Of a DNA stretch of 64,000 nucleotides, positions 34,949 to 42,580 are shown in pieces. The stretch is from DATBVX01 sp963695985. GTDB taxonomy: Bacteria > Pseudomonadota > Gammaproteobacteria > Steroidobacterales > Steroidobacteraceae. The DNA lies in assembly GCA_963695985.1 (NCBI GenBank), contig CAVOIC010000001.1, positions 1-64,000 on the forward strand, read 5' to 3'. The position numbers were made by a program, and so were the translations under genes. The notes beneath the pieces were generated by a model that did no database searches, was not told the DNA's origin, and worked only from the letters and a program-made list of their open reading frames with translations. Numbering within the stretch: the stretch's first letter is position 1; each line of letters begins with the position of its first letter.

Positions 34949-35189
34949 AGCGGTTTGCCCCTCTTTAACGTTGTTGCTGGCGCGAGCCTCGCGGGCTGGT
35001 CCAGGCCGCGAAAGCGCGCGACCAGCACGGCTGCACGGCGCACTGTGGCGCGCAACGTCGTTCGATGCAAGCGCGCGTCCTCTACGCAGTTTCCGCAATG
35101 CACTAGGCAAAGGCGCGCATGTCGTGAGCTCGGCCGACCCGGCATGATCCTTTAGCAGTTGCCCCATGCGCAGAGGGAGGTAAGGAGCA

Positions 35190-35543
35190 ATGACCGCAGC
35201 GACAACCGGGCGCGAGATTCCCGGGACCCGCATTTTCGGCGCCGCCGAGGCTCGTCGCGGCTACGCGCTCAACCGCATGTGTTTCTCTTTCAACAACGCG
35301 GAGAACCGTGCCGCCTTTCTGAAGGACGAGGAAGCGTACTGCGCCATGTACGGCCTTGATGAAGCGCAGCGCGATGCCGTGCGCCGCCGCGACGTGCTGG
35401 CCCTGATCGAGGCGGGTGGCAACATCTACTACCTAGCCAAGCTTGCCGGCATCTTTAACCTGGATGTTCAGGACATCGGTGCGCAGCAGACCGGCATGAC
35501 GGTCGGCGCCTTCAAGGAAAAACTCGTCGCAGCGGGGAAGTGA
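35190..35543 (+). CDS. ligA: Protocatechuate 4,5-dioxygenase alpha subunit
   Basis: A 117-residue LigA-type small subunit (GYALNRMCFSFNNAENRAAF, GLDEAQRDAVRRRDVLALIEAGGN in parts, IYYLAKLAG), with the usual GMTVGAFKEKL end. It caps the active site of the LigB subunit encoded three bases downstream. A strong ribosome site (GGAGG) precedes the ATG. The LigB partner and full length support a functional extradiol dioxygenase. Confidence 0.93.
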   Translation: MTAATTGREIPGTRIFGAAEARRGYALNRMCFSFNNAENRAAFLKDEEAYCAMYGLDEAQRDAVRRRDVLALIEAGGNIYYLAKLAGIFNLDVQDIGAQQTGMTVGAFKEKLVAAGK

Positions 35544-35546
35544 GCC

Positions 35547-36467
35547 GTGGCAAAGATAGTCGGCGCCCTGATGACGTCACACGTTCCGGCGATCGGCGGC
35601 GCAATCGCACGCGGAGTTCAGCAAGAGGCCTACTGGAAACCGTTCTTCGACGGCTTCGACGCCGTGCATGCGTGGCTCGATCGCGTGCGTCCCGATACGG
35701 TCGTGATCTTCTACAACGATCACGGGCTCAACTTTTTCCTCGACAAGATGCCGACCTTCGCGGTCGGCGCCGCGCCCGAGTACCGCAACGCGGATGAAGG
35801 CTGGGGCTTGCCGGTCCTGCAACCCTTCCCGGGTGATCTGGACCTTTCATGGCACGTGATCGAGCAGCTCGTGCAAGCCGACTTCGACATTACGACGTGT
35901 CAGGAAATGCTGGTCGACCATGCGTTCGTCGTACCGATGTCGCTGCTCTGGCCGGGTGCCGACGCGCGCCCGGTACGTACGGTGCCCATCGCCATCAACA
36001 CGGTCCAGCATCCAATGCCATCGGCCGCGCGCTGTTTCGCGCTCGGTCACGCGGTCGGTCGTGCCATCGAATCGTTCCCGCGCGATGCGCGCGTGCTCAT
36101 CTTGGGAACGGGTGGCCTTTCGCACCAGCTCGATGGACAGCGCGCCGGGTTCATCAACAAGGAATTCGACCTGATGTGCATGGACAAGCTCGTCGACGAT
36201 CCGGCTGCGCTGACCGGCTACTCGAACCCTGAGCTCATCGAGCTTGCGGGCACGCAGGGCGTCGAGCTCGTGATGTGGATCGCCGCCCGCGGCGCGCTGC
36301 TGCATGGCGCGCGCAAGCTCCACAGCAACTATCACATTCCGATTTCGAACACCGCCGCTGGCCTGCTGCTGCTGGAAAATCCTGCTTTCGGTACCCCCGA
36401 ACAGTACGCCCTGTCAGTGCCGCTTGCAGCGACGGCGTCCCCGCCGCGCCAGCGCCCGCGCGTGTAA
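35547..36467 (+). CDS. ligB: Protocatechuate 4,5-dioxygenase beta subunit (type II extradiol dioxygenase)
   Basis: A 306-residue LigB catalytic subunit. Fe(II) ligands appear as His12 in MTSHVPAIGG and the His in FYNDHGLNFF, with Glu in GVELVMWIAARGAL. The catalytic base His is in GTGGLSHQLDGQRAGFIN. It opens the ring of protocatechuate, or a close catechol such as gallate, between C4 and C5. GTG 35547 lies three bases after ligA. The rest of the 4,5-cleavage pathway is not in the window. Confidence 0.92.
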   Translation: MAKIVGALMTSHVPAIGGAIARGVQQEAYWKPFFDGFDAVHAWLDRVRPDTVVIFYNDHGLNFFLDKMPTFAVGAAPEYRNADEGWGLPVLQPFPGDLDLSWHVIEQLVQADFDITTCQEMLVDHAFVVPMSLLWPGADARPVRTVPIAINTVQHPMPSAARCFALGHAVGRAIESFPRDARVLILGTGGLSHQLDGQRAGFINKEFDLMCMDKLVDDPAALTGYSNPELIELAGTQGVELVMWIAARGALLHGARKLHSNYHIPISNTAAGLLLLENPAFGTPEQYALSVPLAATASPPRQRPRV

Positions 36468-36510
36468 CCTTCTCCCTCAGGTTGCACGCCGGGCGTTGTG
36501 CGCCGGCGAT

Positions 36511-36615
36511 TTACTCCGACGTTGCATCGCGTTCGCCAACTTCGTACCAGATGGCGTTCAGCACGCCAAAAGCCAGGGCGAAAGCGAGTCCGAGAATCCA
36601 GCTGAAGTACCACAT
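36511..36615 (-). CDS. cydX: Cytochrome bd oxidase small subunit CydX
   Basis: A 34-residue single-helix protein, MWYFSWILGLAF at the start and WYEVGERDATSE at the end, matching the CydX/CbdX/YbgT family that stabilises cytochrome bd. It begins 18 bases after cydB and is the last gene of the cyd operon. Confidence 0.92.
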   Translation of the reverse strand: MWYFSWILGLAFALAFGVLNAIWYEVGERDATSE

Positions 36616-36633
36616 GAGTGCCTGCTCCGCAGA

Positions 36634-37767
36634 TCAATAGAAACCAAGGTGACGCCGTATTTCCTCCAGGGTGATCCGGCCACGCAACACCCGAAACGTC
36701 CATGCCGTGTAGGCGAGCACCACCGGCAGCAAGACGATCACCGCGATCAGCATGATGGTCAGGGTCTTCGCGCTGCTGGAAGCGTCCCAGACCGTGAGCC
36801 CGTGGCCTGGGTGGGTGGAGGAGGGCATCAGGAATGGAAACAGCGCGATGCCTGCAGTTAGGATCGTGCCCGCCTGAGTGATGGCGCTCGCGAGAAAGGC
36901 GAGGCTCGAACGTCCGGAGCGCAGCAGCAGTTGCGCGAACAGCGCTCCCGCCACGGCGCCCGCCGGCGCCAACCACAAAAGGCCGTGCGCGCGAAAGTTG
37001 GCGAGCCATGCCCCACGTTCGACGATTACGTCTTTCAAGATCGGATTCGAAGGAGCGCTGGTGTCTATCGCCGACATGATGCGCTGACCGTCCAGGGCAC
37101 TGACCCAAACACCGGCCGCGATGAAGGCAATGACGAACACCAGCGCTGCCCAGCGGCCCACCGTGGCTGCGCGCCGGGCAATCGAGGCATCGACCTTGCC
37201 GGCTGCGTACACGGCACCGTGCAGGATGAACATCGACAGACTCACAAGCCCGCACAGTAACGCGAAGGGGTGCAGCAGGTTAAGAAAGCCCCCCGCGTAG
37301 AGTGGACGCTGCAGCTCATCGAAGTGAAACGGAATGCCGAGGAACAGGTTGCCGAAGGCGACGCCGAACAGCAGCGCAGGTACAGCGCCGCCGACGAACA
37401 AGGACCAGTCCCAGACGTTGCGCCATGCCGGGGCTGACAGCTTGCCGCGAAACGCGAAACCGACCGGCCGCAGAATCAGCGCGACCAGCACCAGGAACAT
37501 GGCGAGATACAGCGCCGAAAACGACGCCGCGTACAGCAGCGGCCATGCCGCAAAGGCGGCACCACCGCCGAGGATGAACCAAACCTGGTTACCCTCCCAC
37601 ACCGGTTCGATCGATTCGAGCAGCGCGCGGCGCTCTTCGTCCGTGCGGCCGACGAAACGGAAGATCGCGCCCACACCCATGTCGAACCCATCGGTCACGG
37701 CGAATCCGATGAGGAGCACGCCGAGAATCAGCCACCAGATCAGACGCAGGGTTTCGTAGTCGAGCAT
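36634..37767 (-). CDS. cydB: Cytochrome bd ubiquinol oxidase subunit II
   Basis: A 377-residue, roughly eight- to nine-helix CydB subunit. It begins MLDYETLRLIWWLILGVLLIG in part and contains the GFDMGVG motif and EPVWEGNQVWFILGGGA, both characteristic. It pairs with CydA to form the high-affinity quinol oxidase that reduces oxygen without pumping protons. GGAGGG lies upstream of the ATG. Confidence 0.96.
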   Translation of the reverse strand: MLDYETLRLIWWLILGVLLIGFAVTDGFDMGVGAIFRFVGRTDEERRALLESIEPVWEGNQVWFILGGGAAFAAWPLLYAASFSALYLAMFLVLVALILRPVGFAFRGKLSAPAWRNVWDWSLFVGGAVPALLFGVAFGNLFLGIPFHFDELQRPLYAGGFLNLLHPFALLCGLVSLSMFILHGAVYAAGKVDASIARRAATVGRWAALVFVIAFIAAGVWVSALDGQRIMSAIDTSAPSNPILKDVIVERGAWLANFRAHGLLWLAPAGAVAGALFAQLLLRSGRSSLAFLASAITQAGTILTAGIALFPFLMPSSTHPGHGLTVWDASSSAKTLTIMLIAVIVLLPVVLAYTAWTFRVLRGRITLEEIRRHLGFY

Positions 37768-37900
37768 GTCGCGACCCTCCGCTCAGCGCGCACCGGCCAT
37801 TTGCGGCCGATCGGGCGCTGGCTGCGGCCAGTAGCCGAGCCCATCCGGCCCGAGCCGAATCATGCGCGTCATCAAATACGCATCGACGGCGGCGAGGGCG

Positions 37901-39355
37901 CTATAGAAAACGAACGAAGCCCGTGAGCGACAGCCACACGTTCGTGGCCGTAGTCGTGGATACGCCGAGGAATGTGGGCAGCACTCCGTCTATGGCCCAC
38001 GGTTGCCGTCCGTATTCGGCCACGATCCATCCGAGCTCGGCAGCGAGCCAGGGCAGCGGCAGACTCAGAAACGCGAGCCGCAGAAACCATCGATTGCGCT
38101 CGAAGCCGTGGCTGGCGGAGAGGTAGAACGCAGCGCCGAACAGGAAAATGAAGAACAGCCCCAGCGCGACCATCACCCTGAAGCTCCAGAACAATACCGG
38201 GACGTTCGGTACCGTGGACCAGGCTGCGCGCGTGATCTCCTCGGGCGTTGCGGTCGCGGGGTTGGGCGTGTAACGCAACAGCAGCAGGCCGTATCCGAGG
38301 TCGGTCCGGTGCGCTTCGAACTCGGCCTGCGCCGCGACGTTGCCCGGATCGGCGCGCAGCGCCTGAAGCGCAGCGTGAGCACGCATGCCGCTTCCCACGC
38401 GCTGGCGCGCGCGTTCGACCAGCTCGTAGATGCCAGGTACCTCCTGGTCGAGCGAGCGCGTTGCAATCAACCCCAGCACCCACGGTACCTTCAGTTCCGC
38501 GTGTGTCTTGTGTGCGGCGACGTCCGGCCATCCGAGCACCGTGAAGCCGGCCGGCGCCGGCTCGGTATGCCACTCCGCTTCGATGGCGGCGATTTTCATC
38601 TGCTGGTTTTCGCTTGCGACGTAGCCGGATTGATCGCCGAGCACGACGACGGACAGCGAGCAGGCAAGGCCGAAACTGGCCGCCACCGCCATGGAGCGTC
38701 GCGCCACCGCGAGATTGCGGCCGCGCAGCAGGTACCAGGCGCTCACGGCCAGCACGAACACGGAGCCGACGACGTAGCCTGCCGCGACCGTGTGCACGAA
38801 CTTCGCCTGCGCCACCGGATTGAAGAGCACCGCGCCAAAAGAAGTGAGCTCCATGCGCATGGTGCGGTAGTTGAATTCGGCTCCGATCGGATATTGCATC
38901 CAGGCATTCGCCACCAGTATCCATAGCGCCGACAGGCTGGAGCCCAGTGCCACCAGCGCAGTAACGATCAGGTGTGCCACCTTCGAGAGTCGATCCCAGC
39001 CAAAGAAGAACAGGCCCACGAATGTCGATTCCAGAAAGAAGGCCATCAGTCCTTCGAGAGCGAGCGGGGTGCCGAAGATGTCGCCGACAAAGTGCGAGTA
39101 GTAGGCCCAGTTGGTGCCGAACTGGAATTCCATCGTGACGCCGGTGGCCACTCCCATCGCGAAGTTGATGCCGAACAGCAGTCCCCAGAAGCGCGTCATG
39201 CGTTTCCAGATCTCGCGGCCGGTCATCACGTACACCGATTCCATGATGACGAGGATCATCGACAGTCCGAGCGTCAGCGGCACGAACAAAAAGTGATACA
39301 GCGCGGTGAGGGCAAACTGCAGGCGCGACGGGTTCACCACAGCGAAATCGATCAT
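37901..39355 (-). CDS. cydA: Cytochrome bd ubiquinol oxidase subunit I, last residues frameshifted
   Basis: A 484-residue CydA as written. Haem ligand His19 lies in TALYHFLFVPLTLGLS; the Q-loop residues and the GRQPWAI region near residue 447 are present. The frame stops at FVRFL (TAG 37903-37901). The other frame continues FYSALAAVDAYLMTRMIRLG and ends at TGA 37785-37783, a typical CydA C-terminus that stops 15 bases before cydB. One extra base at about 37908-37915, in CTTCGTTCG, explains it; removing it gives TGFVVFYS and about 523 residues. The start overlaps the cydP stop (ATGA). Confidence 0.93.
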   Translation of the reverse strand: MIDFAVVNPSRLQFALTALYHFLFVPLTLGLSMILVIMESVYVMTGREIWKRMTRFWGLLFGINFAMGVATGVTMEFQFGTNWAYYSHFVGDIFGTPLALEGLMAFFLESTFVGLFFFGWDRLSKVAHLIVTALVALGSSLSALWILVANAWMQYPIGAEFNYRTMRMELTSFGAVLFNPVAQAKFVHTVAAGYVVGSVFVLAVSAWYLLRGRNLAVARRSMAVAASFGLACSLSVVVLGDQSGYVASENQQMKIAAIEAEWHTEPAPAGFTVLGWPDVAAHKTHAELKVPWVLGLIATRSLDQEVPGIYELVERARQRVGSGMRAHAALQALRADPGNVAAQAEFEAHRTDLGYGLLLLRYTPNPATATPEEITRAAWSTVPNVPVLFWSFRVMVALGLFFIFLFGAAFYLSASHGFERNRWFLRLAFLSLPLPWLAAELGWIVAEYGRQPWAIDGVLPTFLGVSTTTATNVWLSLTGFVRFL

Positions 39356-39621
39356 GGCGCTTCGCTCCGCGGGTCAGGGTGCGGGGTCGGGATGGCAGTT
39401 GGCTGTGCGGCGACGGCGAAACGACTGGCGGCGATGTGTGCATCGACGACTTGTCGCTGCGCGGGCGAGAAGAACAGTGCCCACAGGGTGAGCAGCAGGG
39501 CGAGCTTGGCGAGCACCAGCCACACGATCTCGGTTCGCAAGCGTCGTCGCCAGTTGCCGTGCAGTCCGCCAGCACTCACAAGAACGTCTCCGTTGAGCTC
39601 GTACGGGACGCGGGCTCTCAC
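39352..39621 (-). CDS. cydP: CydP-like small membrane protein of cytochrome bd oxidase
   Basis: An 89-residue protein with one transmembrane helix (IVWLVLAKLALLLTLWALFF) preceded by basic residues, matching the putative small subunit CydP often found before cydA. Its TGA overlaps the cydA ATG. Its GTG start overlaps a TGA (GTGA) that ends the restored rhomboid frame, tying both into one operon. A shorter start at GTG 39582 is possible. Confidence 0.75.
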   Translation of the reverse strand: MRARVPYELNGDVLVSAGGLHGNWRRRLRTEIVWLVLAKLALLLTLWALFFSPAQRQVVDAHIAASRFAVAAQPTAIPTPHPDPRSEAP

Positions 39622-39630
39622 CCGGCAATG

Positions 39631-40674
39631 TTACCGCGGCGCCAGTGACGCAGGGTGAGGTACGCGCCCACCATGCCTCCGAGGTGTGCGAAGTGCGCGA
39701 TGCCCTGTGAGGTTCCGAAAATGCCGCTCACCAGCTCGACGAGTCCATACAGCACGACAAAGAGCCATGCCGGCATGGGTATCGGTGGGTATGAGCAGGA
39801 TCACGGTGCGCCTGGGATAGAGCACGGCGAACGCCAGCAGAATCCCGAAGACACCGCCCGACGCCCCGACGGTCGGGTAGGGGGTCCCGCTGAAGTTGAT
39901 CGATGTCACGGCCAGTTGTACCAAGGCCGCGGACAGCACCGCGGCGAGGTAGAGACTGAGGAAGCGACCGGTTCCCAGCGTGCGCTCGACATCACGCCCG
40001 AACATGTAAAGCCCGAACATGTTCAGCGCGACGTGAGTGACATTGGCGTGCAGGAAGGCCGACGTGAGGAGCTGCCACGGCTGAAAGCCGACCGTGGCCT
40101 GCAGTTCCGGCAGGAAATGCCGCCCCACCGGCCAGAGGGCAAAGTTCACCAGCAGCGCGTCGCCGTACCAGGCCTGCAGCGCAAAGACCGCGAGGTTGAT
40201 CAGGATGAGCAGGCGCGTCACGGCCGCCATCATACGATGCGCCCGCCCCAACGCGGGCGCGCGATCATCACCGCCGGCCCCGCTATGCGCGCACTTTTGC
40301 GACGCGTCCGACAGCAGGCGTCGCACTTCCTCCGCGGTCGCCCGCAGCGCAGGATTGCCGGTGCGCTCCATGGAAGCCACCGGATCGACAGCCGCCACTT
40401 CGATCTGACCGTTGGCCGTCTCGCGCACGATCACGTTGCACGGCAGCAGGACGCCGAGCTTGTCTTCGAGCTTGAGCGCCTCGTGTGCGAAGCGTGGATT
40501 GCAGGCACCGAGAATCCGGTACTTGTCGATCTGGGCGCCTATCTTTGACTTGAGGGTCGCCTGCACGTCGATGTCGGTGAGAACACCGAAACCTTGCTCC
40601 TTCAGACGGGCGGTGACGTCTGCAACGACCGCATCAAATGATCCGCTGACGGTCTTCGCGATGTAGTAGCTCAT
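39631..40674 (-). CDS. DUF302 domain fused to a rhomboid-family intramembrane protease, frameshifted near the end
   Basis: Residues 1 to about 125 are a DUF302 domain (SGSFDAVVADVTARLKEQGF, ILGACNPRFAHEAL, LLPCNVIVRE). From about 148 a rhomboid begins (AAVTRLLILINLAVFALQ), with the catalytic Ser in GASGGVFG. After LLIP the frame is wrong. The alternative frame reads MPAWLFVVLYGLVELVSG and AHFAHLGGMVGAYLTL, carrying the catalytic His, to TGA 39620-39618. One extra base near 39780-39790 (native IPPIPMPAW) accounts for this. A hairpin (40239-40260) lies between the domains, so they may be two genes joined in frame. Confidence 0.78.
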   Translation of the reverse strand: MSYYIAKTVSGSFDAVVADVTARLKEQGFGVLTDIDVQATLKSKIGAQIDKYRILGACNPRFAHEALKLEDKLGVLLPCNVIVRETANGQIEVAAVDPVASMERTGNPALRATAEEVRRLLSDASQKCAHSGAGGDDRAPALGRAHRMMAAVTRLLILINLAVFALQAWYGDALLVNFALWPVGRHFLPELQATVGFQPWQLLTSAFLHANVTHVALNMFGLYMFGRDVERTLGTGRFLSLYLAAVLSAALVQLAVTSINFSGTPYPTVGASGGVFGILLAFAVLYPRRTVILLIPTDTHAGMALCRAVWTRRAGERHFRNLTGHRALRTPRRHGGRVPHPASLAPR

Positions 40675-40696
40675 GAACTGCTCCTGCTGACCAGAG

Positions 40697-41041
40697 TCAG
40701 CGCCGGCAAAACTCCTGGTGCAACACTCCGATCAGCCTCGTGACGACGCCCGGCGGCAGCGAGTAGAGAATGCTCTGTGCGGTACGATTGGTGGTGACGA
40801 CTCCGGACTCACGCAGCACCGCCAGGTGCTGCGACAAGGCGGACTGGCTGAGCGGCAGCCCTGCATTGATCTCGCCCACGGAGCGCGGGCCCTGGACCAG
40901 CTGGCACAGGATCATCAGACGTTGCTCGTTGGCAAGTGCCTTCAGCAGCTGCGCGGCGCCGCTCGCATGGGGACGCATGTCACGTGCAGCTCGCGCCAGC
41001 CTCAGCGAATCGGCAGCGGATCGGGAGCGGGTACCTCGCAC
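40697..41041 (-). CDS. SqrR/BigR/YgaV-like ArsR-family repressor
   Basis: A 114-residue ArsR repressor (LLKALANEQRLMILCQLVQG, LPLSQSALSQHLAVLRESGVV). One cysteine lies in RLMILC and another in HQEFCRR at the C-terminus. These are the positions of the persulfide-sensing Cys pair of SqrR and BigR. GTG 41041 is preferred because CGGAGG lies six bases upstream. It sits between a DUF302/rhomboid-cyd operon and a divergent efflux/SQR operon, and probably represses through the palindrome at 41093-41108. Confidence 0.87.
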   Translation of the reverse strand: MRGTRSRSAADSLRLARAARDMRPHASGAAQLLKALANEQRLMILCQLVQGPRSVGEINAGLPLSQSALSQHLAVLRESGVVTTNRTAQSILYSLPPGVVTRLIGVLHQEFCRR

Positions 41042-41092
41042 GCGGGTCCTCCGTTGGTCATCTCGCAGCACATCATAATAAGCACTATCTAA

Positions 41093-41108
41093 ATTAGCAA
41101 TTGCTAAT
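41093..41108. promoter_or_regulatory. Palindromic operator between the SqrR-like gene and the efflux operon
   Basis: ATTAGCAATTGCTAAT is a perfect 16-bp palindrome in an AT-rich divergent spacer, well placed for an ArsR dimer to control both directions. Confidence 0.65.
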
Positions 41109-41241
41109 ATAATGTACTGGTGCCGGGGCTGGATGCCTAGGTATTTTCCACAACTGGCTTGCCGCAGCTACGGATGCACCCGGCACGGCATTTTGACGAC
41201 ATTAGGCGGCGCACTGTCCGGAGCACCGGAGGGAGTTTCCA

Positions 41242-41445
41242 ATGAGCATCGACCGAATCGTACTGGCCTTTGCGGGCACCATGATCCTGCTGAGCCTGTT
41301 GCTCAGTCAGCTGGTCAGCCCGTGGTGGCTGCTGCTGGCAGCGTTCGTGGGGCTCAACCTCCTGCAGTCGGCCTTCACCGGCTTTTGCCCCCTGGCAATC
41401 ATCCTGAAGAAGCTGGGCGTCAGACCTGGCGCGGCATTCGGCTGA
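41242..41445 (+). CDS. DUF2892-family (YgaP-like) membrane protein
   Basis: A 67-residue protein with two hydrophobic helices (VLAFAGTMILLSLLLSQL, WWLLLAAFVGLNLLQSAF) and a terminal FCPLAIILKKLGV, matching the inner-membrane domain that is fused to a rhodanese in E. coli YgaP. GGAGGG precedes the ATG. Such proteins are common in sulfane-sulfur operons, which fits the SqrR-like regulator and SQR-like enzyme here. Confidence 0.88.
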   Translation: MSIDRIVLAFAGTMILLSLLLSQLVSPWWLLLAAFVGLNLLQSAFTGFCPLAIILKKLGVRPGAAFG

Positions 41446-41472
41446 TCCTTCGCGTTCGAGAGGTACGAGGCC

Positions 41473-42543
41473 ATGCGTGTGCGAGAGACGATCGCGACGC
41501 TCTGCGTTGGCACTGTGCTGCTTGCAGGCTGTAGCCGGTCTAACGCGCCGCCAGTGGCGCAAAGTGCGCCAGCGGTCAGGGCAGTGGTCCTGCAGCCGAC
41601 CCTTACTCCAGTGGAGCGCAGGCTCGATGGCGTCATCGAGGCCGTCAACCAGGGTACCGTCGCGGCGCAGACTTCGGGACGCGTCGAAGCGGTTCTCTAC
41701 GATGTCAACGATTTCGTACCCGCTGGCGCAGTGATCTTACGCCTGCGCGCCACGGAGCAGCGTGCCGGTCTCCTGCAGGCGCAAGCCGCGCTGCGCGAGG
41801 CGACGGCGCGCGAGGCCGAAGCGCAGCAGCGCTATCGACGGATTGCCGACATGTACGAGCGCAAGGTCGTACCTAAGGCCACACTCGATGAGGCCACGGC
41901 CAATCGGGACGCAGCGGTTGCCCGGCTGAGTGCCGCGCGCGCCGCGCTCGAGAGCGCGCAGGAAGGCGTTGCGTACACCGAAGTCCGGGCACCGTACGCG
42001 GGCATCGTGACCAAGCGCCTGGTCGAGGTCGGCGAGACCGTCGGTCCCGGCACGCCGCTGATGAGCGGCCTGTCGCTGCAATATCTGCGGGTGACGGTCG
42101 ATATTCCGCAGTCGATCGTCGCGCAGGTACGCCGCATCAAGAAGGCGGCGGTCTACGTCGACGGACGCCGTATCGAGGCGACCAAGGTCACCGTGTTTGC
42201 GGAAGCCTCATCGCCCTCGAACACGTTTCGCGCGCGGCTCGAGCTCCCGGAAAACGCGACCGATCTGTTTCCCGGGATGTTCGTGAAGGCCGGCTTCGTG
42301 ACCGGCGAGGCCGAGCGCCTTCTAGTGCCGGCAAGCGCGCTCGTCGTGCGCAGCGAAGTGACGGCCGTCTACGTGCTCGATTCGAGTGGACGCACGTCCA
42401 TGCGACAGGTGCGCGTGGGCAGCCGCTTCGGCGACACAGTCGAGGTGCTCTCGGGGTTGGTCGCAGGCGAGCGTGTCGCGGTCGACCCGCTGGTCGCCAT
42501 GAAAGACCTCAAGCCCGCGACGTCGTCAGGTCCGGGCGCATGA
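41473..42543 (+). CDS. RND efflux periplasmic adaptor lipoprotein
   Basis: A 356-residue HlyD/AcrA-type adaptor. The lipobox VLLAGC gives the lipidated Cys at residue 20. A biotinyl-lipoyl-like half (GTVAAQTSGRVEAVLYDVND in parts) and the alpha-hairpin (about 85-150) follow. The other half-motif RAPYAGIVTKRLVEVGETV and a beta-barrel complete the adaptor. It joins the RND permease downstream with the TolC protein encoded at 47085. Confidence 0.92.
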   Translation: MRVRETIATLCVGTVLLAGCSRSNAPPVAQSAPAVRAVVLQPTLTPVERRLDGVIEAVNQGTVAAQTSGRVEAVLYDVNDFVPAGAVILRLRATEQRAGLLQAQAALREATAREAEAQQRYRRIADMYERKVVPKATLDEATANRDAAVARLSAARAALESAQEGVAYTEVRAPYAGIVTKRLVEVGETVGPGTPLMSGLSLQYLRVTVDIPQSIVAQVRRIKKAAVYVDGRRIEATKVTVFAEASSPSNTFRARLELPENATDLFPGMFVKAGFVTGEAERLLVPASALVVRSEVTAVYVLDSSGRTSMRQVRVGSRFGDTVEVLSGLVAGERVAVDPLVAMKDLKPATSSGPGA

Positions 42544-42580
42544 TTGATGCGGGCGTTGGTGGGGGTCGGAGTACCGCGCC

